64,000 nt of DNA from Methylobacterium sp. J-078. Lineage in GTDB: Bacteria > Pseudomonadota > Alphaproteobacteria > Rhizobiales > Beijerinckiaceae. Below the pieces are notes generated by a model. The model was not told the DNA's origin. It searched no databases and saw nothing but the letters and a program-made list of their open reading frames with translations. The position numbers were made by a program, and so were the translations under genes. The stretch covers positions 1-64,000 of the forward strand of contig NZ_JAKSYI010000120.1 of the NCBI RefSeq assembly GCF_022829285.1, read 5' to 3'. Below are positions 32,995 through 43,513 of this stretch, one piece after another. Each line of letters begins with the position of its first letter. Position 1 is the stretch's first letter.

Positions 32995-34051
32995 CTCCAG
33001 CCGGCCGCCCCTCTGGGCGATTCCCCACGCCGACGCGGCCGACCACGCGGCCTGCCGCGCCGCGATCCGGCACGGATCGCGCAGCTTCTTCGCGGCTTCC
33101 GCGCTGCTGCCGGCCCGCGTCCGGCGCCCGGCCTACGGGCTCTACGCCTTCTGCCGCCTCTCCGACGACGCCATCGACGAGGTCGACGGGCGCGACCGGC
33201 CTGCCGCGCTGGCGCGCCTCGCGACGCGGCTCTCCCGGATCTACGAGGACGCGCCCTGCGACGCCCCCGCCGACCGGGCCATGGCCGACCTCGTGACCGC
33301 CCACCACCTGCCGCATGCCCTGCCGGCGGCCCTGATCGAGGGCCTGGCCTGGGACGCGCAGGGGCGGCGCTACGAGACCCTGTCGGACCTCACCGCCTAC
33401 GCGGCGCGGGTGGCCGGCAGCGTCGGCGCCATGATGACGGTGCTGATGGGGGTGCGCGACCCCGCCATCCTGGCGCGGGCCTGCGACCTCGGCGTCGCCA
33501 TGCAGTTCACCAACATCGCCCGCGACATCGGCGAGGATGCCCGGGCCGGGCGGCTCTACCTGCCCCTGGCCTGGATGCGGGAGGCCGGCATCGATCCGGC
33601 CGCGTTCCTGGTCGAGCCCGTCGCCGGCCCCGCCCTCCAGGGCCTGGTGGTGCGCCTCCTCGCGGTGGCGGACGGGCTCTATGCGCGCTCGGAAGCCGGG
33701 CTGTCCGGCCTGCCCCTAGATTGCCGGCCGGCGATCCGCGCGGCGCGCCTGATCTATGCCGAGATCGGCCGTGAGATCGAGCGCGGCGGCCTCGACCCCG
33801 TCGCGACCCGTGCCCGCGTCGCCGGCCGCCGCAAGGCAGCACTCCTGGGGCGCGCCCTGGTGCCGGCGCCGGTGCGGCCGGGCCGCGCCGACCCGCCGCT
33901 GGCCGAGACGGCCTTCCTGGTGGAGGCCGTCCAGAACCGCCCCGTGCCCGCGTCCCGGCCCTGGTGGGACGTCGCCGGACAGGCGGTCCGGGTTCTCGAA
34001 CTGATCGAGGCTCTGCGCGAGCGCGAGGGCGCCGCCACGGCGAATCCGTGA
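32975..34051 (+). CDS. crtB: Phytoene synthase CrtB
   Basis: A 358-residue squalene/phytoene-synthase-family enzyme that joins two geranylgeranyl diphosphates. The two aspartate-rich motifs are DDAIDEVD (about 65-72) and NIARDIGEDARAGRLYLP (about 176-193). The RSFFAAS block is at about 37. About 50 proline- and arginine-rich C-terminal residues extend past the core. It starts inside the end of crtI and its stop overlaps a GTG start of a tiny membrane protein. Confidence 0.94.
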   Translation: MPASMLDSSRPPLWAIPHADAADHAACRAAIRHGSRSFFAASALLPARVRRPAYGLYAFCRLSDDAIDEVDGRDRPAALARLATRLSRIYEDAPCDAPADRAMADLVTAHHLPHALPAALIEGLAWDAQGRRYETLSDLTAYAARVAGSVGAMMTVLMGVRDPAILARACDLGVAMQFTNIARDIGEDARAGRLYLPLAWMREAGIDPAAFLVEPVAGPALQGLVVRLLAVADGLYARSEAGLSGLPLDCRPAIRAARLIYAEIGREIERGGLDPVATRARVAGRRKAALLGRALVPAPVRPGRADPPLAETAFLVEAVQNRPVPASRPWWDVAGQAVRVLELIEALREREGAATANP

Positions 34052-34209
34052 GCGACGGGCTGTTCGCCGCCTTCGATATCGGCCTCGTCTTCGCCCTCGC
34101 CCTGGGGCTGGCGATCTGGCAGCTGATCGTCCTGAGGCGCGGCATCCGCCGCGACCGGGCCGAGGCTGCCGCACGGGCGGAAGCGTCTCAGCCGCCCGAG
34201 CAACCTTGA
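34048..34209 (+). CDS. 53-residue single-helix membrane protein following crtB
   Basis: GTG at 34048 overlaps the crtB stop by 4 bp (GTGA), a sign of coupled translation. The product is an N-terminal short segment, one hydrophobic helix at about 9-28 (IGLVFALALGLAIWQLIVLR), then RRGIRRDR and an Ala/Glu-rich tail. Small membrane proteins at this position, after crtB, occur in related phototrophs. Function is unknown; a role in membrane insertion or assembly of the carotenoid enzymes is only inferred. Confidence 0.65.
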   Translation: MSDGLFAAFDIGLVFALALGLAIWQLIVLRRGIRRDRAEAAARAEASQPPEQP

Positions 34210-34237
34210 GCCCGGCTTCGCTTCGGCGGCGCGCCGG

Positions 34238-35650
34238 TCAGAGCATCGCGCCCGCATTCATGATCCCGTCGGGATCGAGGGAGCGCTTCACCGTCTCGAT
34301 CAGGCGAAGGCGCTCGGGATCGGAATAGCGCACCAGCAGGTCGCGCTTGAACCGGCCGATGCCGTACTCGGCGCTGAAGCTGCCGCCGAGTTCGATCGCG
34401 GCGGCGTAGAGCTCGTGGGCGAAACCGGCCTCGACCGCGCGGGTGAAGTCGAGGCGGTCCCGGCCGGCCGGCACCACGAGGTTGTAGTGCAGGTTGCCGT
34501 CGCCGACATGGCCGTAGACGGAGAGGCGCACAGCCGGCATCCGCTCGGCCAGGAGCGCGGCGCCCCGGTCGAGGAAATCTGTCAGGCGCGAGACCGGCAG
34601 CGCGATGTCGTGCTTCACCGAGCCGCCGGCATGCTTCTCCCCCTCGGGAATCGTCTCGCGCACCGCCCAGAAGGCCCGGCGCTGCGCCTCCGACTGGGCC
34701 AACACCGCGTCCTCCACCCAGCCGCGCTCCATCAGCGTCTCCAGGCAACCCATCAGCACGTCGTCGAGGGGAATCCGCTCCGAGGAGGCGGTGAGTTCGA
34801 GGAGCACGGCGCCGCCGGGGCCCGCCTTCAGGCCGGTCTCGGCGCCGCGCATCTCGGCCACGAGACCGAGGGAGGAGGCCGAGATCAGCTCGAAGGTTGA
34901 TGCGAGGTCCGAGGTCTCCCGGCGCACCAGGGCGGCCATCTCGGGGATCGGGGCGCCCTCTGCGAGTTCGAGCCAGGCCGTCGCCCTTTGCCCCTGCGCC
35001 GGCCAGAGCTTGAGCACCACGCCCGTGATGATGCCGAGCGTCCCTTCCGCGCCGATGAAGAGCTGCTTGAGGTCGTAGCCGACGTTGTTCTTGCGCAGGG
35101 TCCGCATGTCGGAAAACAGCGTTCCGTCCGGCAGCACCACTTCGAGGCCGAGGACGAGGTCTCGGGCCATGCCGTAGCGCAGCACCTGCAGGCCGCCCGC
35201 ATTGGTGCCGAGGTTGCCACCGAGGCGGCAGCTTCCCTCCGCCCCGAGGCTCAAGGGCAGGAACAGGCCCTCGGCGTCCGCCGCCCGCTGCGCATCCGCC
35301 AGGATGCACCCTGCGTCGCAGGCCAGGGTGAAGTTCAGGGGGTCGACGGCGCGGATTCCCGTCATCCGCTCGAGGCTGACGACGAGCTGACGCCGGCCGG
35401 GCTCCGGCGTCGCCCCGCCGACATAACCGGTGTTGCCGCCCTGCGGCACGAGGCCGAAGCCGTGGCGGCGGGCGAGCCGCACGAGGTCCTGAACCTCTTC
35501 GACGCTACGCGGGCGCAGCACCGCCGGGGTCTCGCCCTGCATCAGGTCGCGCTGGTCGCGGGTGTAGCGCGCCGTCATCGCGGGATCGCTGAGGACGCCG
35601 CTCTCCCCGAGGAGCGCCAGGAACGGAGTCAGGTCGTCGAATTCCGACAT
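34238..35650 (-). CDS. FAD-linked 2-hydroxyacid dehydrogenase (GlcD/D2HGDH type)
   Basis: A 470-residue FAD-binding PCMH-type oxidoreductase. The FAD loop GLVPQGGNTGYVGGA is at about residues 65-79. SLGAEGSCRLGGNLGTNAGG (about 135-154) and the FAD-oxidase C-terminal block VYGHVGDGNLHYN (about 378-390), with its metal-binding histidines, are present. Relatives oxidise D-lactate, D-2-hydroxyglutarate or glycolate; the exact substrate is not clear. It lies 98 bp downstream of the peptide transporter ATPase on the same strand and may be its last gene. Confidence 0.85.
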   Translation of the reverse strand: MSEFDDLTPFLALLGESGVLSDPAMTARYTRDQRDLMQGETPAVLRPRSVEEVQDLVRLARRHGFGLVPQGGNTGYVGGATPEPGRRQLVVSLERMTGIRAVDPLNFTLACDAGCILADAQRAADAEGLFLPLSLGAEGSCRLGGNLGTNAGGLQVLRYGMARDLVLGLEVVLPDGTLFSDMRTLRKNNVGYDLKQLFIGAEGTLGIITGVVLKLWPAQGQRATAWLELAEGAPIPEMAALVRRETSDLASTFELISASSLGLVAEMRGAETGLKAGPGGAVLLELTASSERIPLDDVLMGCLETLMERGWVEDAVLAQSEAQRRAFWAVRETIPEGEKHAGGSVKHDIALPVSRLTDFLDRGAALLAERMPAVRLSVYGHVGDGNLHYNLVVPAGRDRLDFTRAVEAGFAHELYAAAIELGGSFSAEYGIGRFKRDLLVRYSDPERLRLIETVKRSLDPDGIMNAGAML

Positions 35651-35748
35651 GGGTCAGGGCTCTTCGGTGCTGGGGCCGGCCTTGGGGACGGACCATGTCG
35701 CGCCCTGACCCGGAAAGGAAGCGCCGACCTGTCAACCTGTCCTAAGTG

Positions 35749-37359
<1,611 letters not shown>

Positions 37360-37361
37360 GC

Positions 37362-38783
37362 TCAGGCTCCCTTGAGGGCTTCGCGCCGGGCCAGCACCGC
37401 CGGCCCGGTCTCGGCAAGGTCCCAGTACAGGCCCGCCATCAGCATCAGGGCCTCGCGCGAGGGCGGGCCGAGGAGGTGCTCGTCGGGGCCGTGCTGGAGG
37501 CAGGCCGGGTAGGAATGGGGCACCCACAGGGTGGGCAGGCCGAGGATCTCCGAGAAGGCGTCGTTGGGCAGCGAGCCGCCGAGATTCGGCAGCAGGGCCG
37601 GACGCTTGCCGGTGCTCTCGGCGATCGACGCCAGCGCCCAGTCGACCCAAGGGTCCTCCACGGGGAGCCGGGTCGCGCGGAAGACTTCGGTGCGGGCGGC
37701 GCGGACCTCGACCATCGGATAGCCGTGCGCGTCGAGATGGGCCCGCAGGGCCGGCAGGATCGCCTCCCAGTCGGTGCCGACGACGAAGCGCAACTGGAGC
37801 GTCGCCTTGGCGGTGGGCGGCACCGCGTTGAGGGGGCCGTCCGGGTCGCCGGTCTTGAAGGCCAGCACTTCGAGAGTGTTCCAGGCGAAGACCCGCTCGG
37901 CGGCGGTCAGGCCGGGCTCGCCCCAGTCCGCGTCGATCGCCGGCGCGGTCGGATCGGTGCCGACGGCGATGTCGGCCAGCGCCGCGCGGACGTTGTCGGG
38001 GATCGCGGGCGGGCGCAGGGCGTCGAGCAGGATGGTGCCGCGCCCGTCGACGAGGGAGGCGATGGCGTTGGCCAGAACCGTGCCGGGGTTGCGCAGCAGG
38101 CCGCCCCAATTGCCGGAATGGTGGGCGCCTTCGCGGAGATCCAGCAGCATCTCGAAGGTGTAGCCGCCCCGTGAGCCGAGGAAGATCGTCGGCCGCTCGG
38201 CGCTGACGCGCGGGCCGTCCGACGCGATGAGCACGTCGGCCTTCAGGGCCCGGGCTTCCGCCCGGCAGAGGTCACGCAGGCCCGGCGAGCCGGCTTCCTC
38301 GCCCATCTCGATCAGCAGCTTGGTGTTGAAGCCGAGGCGCCCGTCGCGCGCCTCCATCACCGCCGCCAGCGCCCCGAGGTTGAGGATGTGCTGGCCCTTG
38401 TTGTCGGCTGTGCCGCGCCCGTACCAGCGCTCGCCCTCGATGGTGATCGACCAGGGGGCGAGGCCTTCGCGCCATTGCTCGGGGTAGCCCCGCACGGTGT
38501 CGCCGTGGCCGTAGATCAGGACCGTCGGCAGGTCGGCCCCCTCGATCCGTTCGGCGACGAGGAAGGGCCCGTGCGTGCCGTCCGGGTTGTCGAGGATGCG
38601 GCTGGCAAAGCCCAGCGGCGCGATCAGGGGCACGAGAAAGTCGGCGAGATAGGCGCGCAGCTTCGGCAACTGCCCCGAGGTCTGGCTCTCGGTGGGACGG
38701 GCGACGGCATCCTGCAGGACCTTGAGGAAACCGCCCTCGTCGTAGTGGCGCGCGGCGCGCGCGATCGCATCGTGTCGGGACAT
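37362..38783 (-). CDS. M20 family metallopeptidase embedded in the ABC operon
   Basis: A 473-residue zinc-dependent peptidase/deacylase. Metal-site motifs are YGHGDTVRG (about 91-99), GTADNKGQ (about 120-127) and EMGEEAGS (about 159-166). The HHSGNWGG region starts the dimerisation domain. A C-terminal His is in CLQHGPDE. It lies between the permease DppC and the ATPase gene, so peptides or N-acyl amino acids imported by this system are its probable substrates. The exact cargo is unknown. Confidence 0.9.
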   Translation of the reverse strand: MSRHDAIARAARHYDEGGFLKVLQDAVARPTESQTSGQLPKLRAYLADFLVPLIAPLGFASRILDNPDGTHGPFLVAERIEGADLPTVLIYGHGDTVRGYPEQWREGLAPWSITIEGERWYGRGTADNKGQHILNLGALAAVMEARDGRLGFNTKLLIEMGEEAGSPGLRDLCRAEARALKADVLIASDGPRVSAERPTIFLGSRGGYTFEMLLDLREGAHHSGNWGGLLRNPGTVLANAIASLVDGRGTILLDALRPPAIPDNVRAALADIAVGTDPTAPAIDADWGEPGLTAAERVFAWNTLEVLAFKTGDPDGPLNAVPPTAKATLQLRFVVGTDWEAILPALRAHLDAHGYPMVEVRAARTEVFRATRLPVEDPWVDWALASIAESTGKRPALLPNLGGSLPNDAFSEILGLPTLWVPHSYPACLQHGPDEHLLGPPSREALMLMAGLYWDLAETGPAVLARREALKGA

Positions 38784-38825
38784 GGCTGCACTCGGGATGG
38801 GGTGGGGTCGGATACGGAGCGGCGC

Positions 38826-39779
38826 TTAGCGCCGCCCCTCGGGGGCGGTGACGTCGCGGATGCCGTCGCCCAGCAGGTTGATCGCCAGGACGAGGACCAG
38901 GAGGGCGACGCCCGGGATGGTGATGACCCAGGGCTGGAAGAACATGTACGGCTTGCCCTCGGCGATCATCAGGCCCCAGGAGGGCAGGGGCGGCTGCACC
39001 CCGAGGCCGAGGAAGGACAGGGCGGCTTCGAGCAGAATGGCGTGCGCCATCTCCAGGGTCGCCACCACGATCAGCGCGTTGAGGATGTTGGGCAGAACCT
39101 CCTGGAACAGGATGCGGGCCGGGGAAAACCCGGTGGCGCGGGCTGCCGCGATGAAGTCCTGGTCGCGGATCTGCCGGGCCGCCGCGCGGGTGACCACGGC
39201 GAAGCGGTCCCAGAGCAGGAAACCCAGCACCAGCACCACCACCTTCAGCGAGCCGCCGACGAGGGACGCCATGGCGAGCGCCACCAGGACGACGGGCATG
39301 GCCAGCCGCGTGGTGACGACGTAGCTCACCACCGCGTCGACCCGGCCGCCGAAATAGCCGGCGCAGATGCCGAGCGTGGTGCCGATGACGCCCGAGATGG
39401 CGGCCGCCGCGATCCCGATGAGCAGCGAGATCTGGCTGCCGTAGATCAGGCGGCTGAGATAATCGCGCCCGAGCTTGTCGGTGCCGAGCACGTGGTCCCA
39501 GTTGCCCTTGGCCTGCCAGATCGGCGGGATCAGGCGCCGGGAGACGTCCTGCGCGTAGGGATCGTGCGGGGCGATCAGCGGGGCGGCCAGCGCACAGAGC
39601 ACGATGGCTCCGAGGAGACCGGCGCCGATGAGGAAGCCGCCGTGGTGGAGGCCGCGCCGCAGCGCCAGGGCGGTGGGCGAGCGGGCGGCGGGGAGCGGCG
39701 CCGCGGTGTCGACCGGGAGGGTCGTCGGCGTCTCGGGCAAGCCGGCGGAGATCGGGGAAGCGGAGGGCTGGAGGGTCAT
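38826..39779 (-). CDS. Peptide ABC transporter permease, DppC type
   Basis: A 317-residue inner-membrane permease with an N-terminal cytoplasmic segment, about six membrane helices, and the family EAA loop EVLPNILNALIVVATLEMAHA at about 215-235. The N-terminal hydrophilic 38 residues and the HDPYAQDVSRRLIPP motif near 73 mark the DppC/OppC branch. It overlaps the DppB-type gene by 4 bp. Confidence 0.92.
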   Translation of the reverse strand: MTLQPSASPISAGLPETPTTLPVDTAAPLPAARSPTALALRRGLHHGGFLIGAGLLGAIVLCALAAPLIAPHDPYAQDVSRRLIPPIWQAKGNWDHVLGTDKLGRDYLSRLIYGSQISLLIGIAAAAISGVIGTTLGICAGYFGGRVDAVVSYVVTTRLAMPVVLVALAMASLVGGSLKVVVLVLGFLLWDRFAVVTRAAARQIRDQDFIAAARATGFSPARILFQEVLPNILNALIVVATLEMAHAILLEAALSFLGLGVQPPLPSWGLMIAEGKPYMFFQPWVITIPGVALLVLVLAINLLGDGIRDVTAPEGRR

Positions 39780-40690
39780 TGGCGCAGCCGGGGATCGAGG
39801 AAGGCGTTGAGCAGATCGGCGGCCAGCGTCAGGGCGATGTAGATCATCGCCAGCACCAGCACGATCGCCTGCACCACGGGGAAGTCGTTGCGGGCGATGG
39901 ATTCCCAGGCGAGTTGGCCGAGGCCCTGGAGCGAGAACACCGCCTCGATCACGATGGAGCCGCCGAGCATGAAGCCGAACTGCACGGCGGCGAGCGCGAT
40001 CACCGGGATGACGGCGTTGCGCAAAGCATGCCGGATCAGGATCTTGCGCGGTGGGAGACCTTTCGCGCGGGCGGTGCGGACGTAATCCGACGCGAGGACT
40101 TCGAGCATGCCGTTGCGGGTGAGCCGCATCACCGCCGGCATGGCGTAGTAGCCGAGCGCGATCGCCGGCAGCACGAAGTGCTTCCAGGTCGTGTTGCCCG
40201 AGACCGGCAGCCAGCGCAGGTTCACCGAGAAGATCATGATCAGGGTCAGGCCGAACCAGAAGCTCGGCATGGCCTGCCCCAGCACCGAGACCGAGAGGGC
40301 GACCCGGTCGATCCAGGTGTCGCGCTTGACGGCGGCGAGCACCCCGAGGGGGATCGCCACGAAGAGTGCCACGGCCAGGGCCACCAATCCGAGGAACAGG
40401 GTGATGGGCATGCGCGCTGCGAGCAGGTCGATCACGCTCTCGCGGAAGTAGAACGAGTTTCCGAAGTCGAGCCGGATCGCCCGGGCGGCCCAGGCGAAGA
40501 ACTGCGCCAGGAGGGGCTGGTCGAGCCCGTACTGGGTCCGGATCGCCTCCACCTGCACGGAGGTCGCTTCCGGCCCCGCGATGGCGGTGGCGAGATCACC
40601 GGAGAGGTGCAGCAGCATGAAGCTCGCCACCGACACCGTCACGGCGACCGCCAGGGCGACCAGACTTCGTTGGATCATGAACCTGAGCAT
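39776..40690 (-). CDS. Peptide ABC transporter permease, DppB type
   Basis: A 304-residue permease with an N-terminal membrane helix, the GLDQPLLAQFFAW region (about 54-66), and the DppB EAA loop SDYVRTARAKGLPPRKILIRH (about 196-216). It has about six helices. It pairs with the DppC-type protein to form the channel. The gene follows the binding-protein gene after a 227-bp gap that holds a repeat element. Confidence 0.92.
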   Translation of the reverse strand: MLRFMIQRSLVALAVAVTVSVASFMLLHLSGDLATAIAGPEATSVQVEAIRTQYGLDQPLLAQFFAWAARAIRLDFGNSFYFRESVIDLLAARMPITLFLGLVALAVALFVAIPLGVLAAVKRDTWIDRVALSVSVLGQAMPSFWFGLTLIMIFSVNLRWLPVSGNTTWKHFVLPAIALGYYAMPAVMRLTRNGMLEVLASDYVRTARAKGLPPRKILIRHALRNAVIPVIALAAVQFGFMLGGSIVIEAVFSLQGLGQLAWESIARNDFPVVQAIVLVLAMIYIALTLAADLLNAFLDPRLRQ

Positions 40691-40772
40691 GGCCGGGTTC
40701 CTTCGTTCGGTTGCAGCGTTGTCTCGTCCGAATCCTGATGAATCGACACGGCTGTGCTGGTCGCGCAGGGCT

Positions 40773-40864
40773 CCCTCTCCTGAAAGGAGAGGGTTGGGGA
40801 GAGGTGTGGTCCATCTCCGGAGAGGTCACGCACCTCACCCTGTCCCTCTCCTTTCAGGAGAGGG
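40773..40864. repeat. Inverted pair of palindromic repeats (REP/BIME-like)
   Basis: Two self-complementary 21-base units (CCCTCTCC-TGAAA-GGAGAGGG at 40773-40793 and its inverted copy with TTTCA at 40844-40864) face each other about 50 bp apart. The flanks GTTGGGGAGAGGTG and CACCTCACCCTGTC are near complements too. The whole can fold as one long or two short hairpins. Repeats of this kind are scattered in many proteobacterial genomes. It sits between the binding-protein and permease genes, where it may limit downstream expression or protect the upstream RNA. Confidence 0.85.
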
Positions 40865-40917
40865 GACCCGCGCCATGACTCCAACCGACGGGTAGCGACA
40901 CCGCACACCATCGACCG

Positions 40918-42447
40918 TCACTTCCACGACGCCGCGTAGAAGCGCGGCAGTTCGTCGGGCTGCGCCGTGAAGGCGAGGTCCGTGGTGAAGGCGTAGTTCG
41001 TCGAGTACGAGAACATCGGCAGCGCGTAGGCTTGACCCGCGATGCGCTTGAGGGCTTCCGAATACTTCGCCTTGCGCAGCGCCGGATCGGTGGCGCCGTC
41101 GCCGGCCTGGAGGGCCGCGATGGTCTCCGGGTCCTTGGTCAAATCCTCGTCGCCGCCCTTGAAGTACACGCCTGTGAAGGCCGAGACGTCGAGCACCGAG
41201 AACGAGCCCCAGGTCTGGAAGGCGATCGAGACCTTGCCGCCGCGGATCAGGTCGCGCAGGGCCGCATAGCGCAGGTAGTTCAGGCGCGCCTTGATGCCGA
41301 CCGCGCGCAGGTAGCCGATCACCGCCTCCGCGTAGTCGCGCTCGCGATAGGCGCCGAGATCGATCTCGAACCCATCCGGATAGCCCGCCTCCTTGAGGAG
41401 CGCCTTGGCTTTGGCCGGATCGTAACCGTAGCGCGGCACGCCCTCGTCGGTGCAGCCGAATTGGTCGATGAAGCAGGCCGCGTTCATCACCCGGCTGCCG
41501 CCGCGCACGAGGTTATCGACCATGGCCTTGCGGTCGATGGCGTAGGAGATCGCCTGGCGGACGCGCACGTCCTTCAAGGGCGAGTTGGCGGCGGCCCGCC
41601 CCAGGGTGTCAAACTGCAGGAAGCCGACCCGCATGGTCTCGGCGCTGAGCACCGCGACGTTCGGCGCAGCCTTCAGCTGGTCGGCCTGGTCGCTCGGCAC
41701 GCGCCAGATCCAGTCGATGCCGCCGGTGACGAGTTCGGCCATCCGGCTGTCGGCGTCGGGGATGACACGGAATTCGAGCTTGCCGATCTTCGGGGAACCG
41801 ATCGGACTGCCGGGCCAGTACTTGGCGAAGCGCTCCATCTTCACGCCGCGCCCGTTCTCCACCGCGGTGATGCGGTAGGGGCCGGTCCCCACGGGCGCCT
41901 TGGCGAAGCCGTCGAGGCCGACGCGTTTGAAGTAGGCGGCGGGAAAGATCGGGGTCGGACCGGCGAGGTATTCGAGCGCCGCCGGGAAGGCCGTCTTCAG
42001 GTGGATACGGACCGTACGGGCATCCACCACCTCCGCCGACTTCATCCAGTCGACGTTCTGCTTCGTCACCGTGCGGGCTTCCGGCGTCAGCACGTAATTG
42101 AAGGTGAAGGCGACGTCCTCGGGCCCGAACGGGTCGCCGTTGTGGAAGGTCACGCCCTCGCGCAGGGTCAGGTCGAGGGTGACGGGGTCGACCCATTTCC
42201 AGGCGGTGGCCAGCATCGGCTGGTACGCGCCGGTCTTCGGGTCCCGGTAGAGCAGGGTGTCCCAGACGTTGCGGGCGAGGATAACCCCCTCGCGGGCACT
42301 GTTGTGATACGGGCTGACGTTTTCCGGCTCGGTGTCGGAGGCGTAGACCAGGGTGTCGTTGGCCTTGCCTGCGAGTGCCGGGACGCTGGTCGCCAGCATC
42401 AGCAGGGTGAGCGCTCCGCGCGCGACTGAGCTCTGTCTCGCCATCAT
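40918..42447 (-). CDS. Peptide ABC transporter substrate-binding protein (SBP_bac_5)
   Basis: A 509-residue protein from the ATG at 42447, which has GAAGGAT seven bases before it; the open frame continues upstream, but that part is not a signal. Residues 1-26 are a Sec signal ending VPALAG. Then comes the family-5 extracellular solute-binding domain, with ENVSPYHN near the start and LREGVTFHNGDPFGPEDVAFTF at about 96-117. It feeds DppB/DppC-type permeases. It is divergent from a LysR regulator. The ligand is unknown; the embedded peptidase suggests small peptides. Confidence 0.92.
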   Translation of the reverse strand: MMARQSSVARGALTLLMLATSVPALAGKANDTLVYASDTEPENVSPYHNSAREGVILARNVWDTLLYRDPKTGAYQPMLATAWKWVDPVTLDLTLREGVTFHNGDPFGPEDVAFTFNYVLTPEARTVTKQNVDWMKSAEVVDARTVRIHLKTAFPAALEYLAGPTPIFPAAYFKRVGLDGFAKAPVGTGPYRITAVENGRGVKMERFAKYWPGSPIGSPKIGKLEFRVIPDADSRMAELVTGGIDWIWRVPSDQADQLKAAPNVAVLSAETMRVGFLQFDTLGRAAANSPLKDVRVRQAISYAIDRKAMVDNLVRGGSRVMNAACFIDQFGCTDEGVPRYGYDPAKAKALLKEAGYPDGFEIDLGAYRERDYAEAVIGYLRAVGIKARLNYLRYAALRDLIRGGKVSIAFQTWGSFSVLDVSAFTGVYFKGGDEDLTKDPETIAALQAGDGATDPALRKAKYSEALKRIAGQAYALPMFSYSTNYAFTTDLAFTAQPDELPRFYAASWK

Positions 42448-42472
42448 TCCGATCCTTCTCGCCCGTTCACGC

Positions 42473-42489
42473 CCCGGCGAACCGCCGGG
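42473..42489 (-). other. GC-rich hairpin in the binding-protein leader
   Basis: CCCGGCG and CGCCGGG form a perfect 7-bp stem with a 3-base loop, 26 bases before the binding-protein start. It may influence translation of the binding protein, or be a LysR-region structure. The rest of the divergent region (42448-42598) contains an AT-rich segment with TGCATTTTGCA (about 42532-42542), a possible LysR contact. Confidence 0.35.
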
Positions 42490-42598
42490 CGCATCGAACT
42501 GCCGCTTTTTTCGTCTTGCCATGGTGTTGTGCATTTTGCATCGCAACAAGTAGAATTTCGCGATTGCTGCCGTGCCTAAACGGCAAAGGTCAGTCGTC

Positions 42599-43507
42599 AT
42601 GAACCACTCAGGATTGCGTTACTTCTTGTCGGTTGCACGAACTGGGTCGATCACCTCGGCCTCGGCGCAACTGAACGTCGCCGCCTCGGCAATCAGCCGG
42701 CAGATCGCCAATCTCGAGGCCGAACTCGACTGCGTTCTGTTCGAGCGGCGTCCGCGCGGCATGGTGCCGAGCCCGGCGGGCGAGCTTCTGGCCGCGCACG
42801 CGCACCAGACCCTGATCCGGGCCGAGCAGGTCGCGGCCGAAATCCAGGAATTGCAGGGGCTTGCGCGCGGCTTCATCCGCATCGCCACCTCGGAGGGGTT
42901 CGCCCTGGATCTTCTGCCGAACGCGATCGCGGAGTTCCACGCCGCCCATCCGGGTATCCGCTTCGAGGTGCAGATGCTGCCTCCCGCCCAGGTCACGCAC
43001 GTGGTGGCGGCGGGCGATGCCGATATCGGCATCACCTTCGCGCTCGCCCCATCGAGCCTCGTCGCGGTCGCGTACGACAACGCGGTGGAGATGGTGGCGC
43101 TCAGCGCCCCCGATCATCCCCTGGCGCGCCGGCCCTCGATCCAGCTCAGCGACCTCCAGGCCTACCCGATCGCGGTGCCGACCCTCGACACCACCGCCCG
43201 GCGGGTCTTCGACGCGGCCTGCCTCGCGGAGGGCATCGTCATCGAGCCGACGCTGACCGCCAACATCTTCTCCGCGCTGCTGCCCTTCGTCCGGCGGACG
43301 AAGGGGCTGGCGCTGATGTCGGCCCTCACGGTGCAGACGCCGGTGCGGCTCGGCGAACTCGTCTGCATCCCGGTGCGCTCGCGGGCGAGCCTGATGCGCG
43401 GCATCCAGGTCCAGGTCATGCGCGACCGCCGGTTGCCGCACGCCGTCCAGGCCTTCCTGCGGCAGCTGGTGGCGGCCCTGCCGCCGATCGAGCCCGGCGG
43501 CCTCTAA
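42599..43507 (+). CDS. LysR family transcriptional regulator
   Basis: A 302-residue regulator from the ATG at 42599. An ATG 27 bases upstream would add nine residues. The helix-turn-helix is at about 16-60 (GSITSASAQLNVAASAISRQIANLE), followed by the LysR substrate-binding fold from about residue 90. It is divergent from the peptide-transporter operon and is likely its regulator. The inducer is unknown. Its 3' end is 6 bp from the converging acdS end. Confidence 0.9.
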   Translation: MNHSGLRYFLSVARTGSITSASAQLNVAASAISRQIANLEAELDCVLFERRPRGMVPSPAGELLAAHAHQTLIRAEQVAAEIQELQGLARGFIRIATSEGFALDLLPNAIAEFHAAHPGIRFEVQMLPPAQVTHVVAAGDADIGITFALAPSSLVAVAYDNAVEMVALSAPDHPLARRPSIQLSDLQAYPIAVPTLDTTARRVFDAACLAEGIVIEPTLTANIFSALLPFVRRTKGLALMSALTVQTPVRLGELVCIPVRSRASLMRGIQVQVMRDRRLPHAVQAFLRQLVAALPPIEPGGL

Positions 43508-43513
43508 CACAGC

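Noticed and set aside
35688..35748. A TGTCAACC...AAGTGTCAG segment as another PpsR box
   Set aside because: The spacing is not TGT-N12-ACA and the adjacent genes are not photosynthetic.
40773..40864. The palindromic repeat as an intrinsic terminator
   Set aside because: No run of T follows either hairpin on either strand, and the operon seems to continue into the permease genes.
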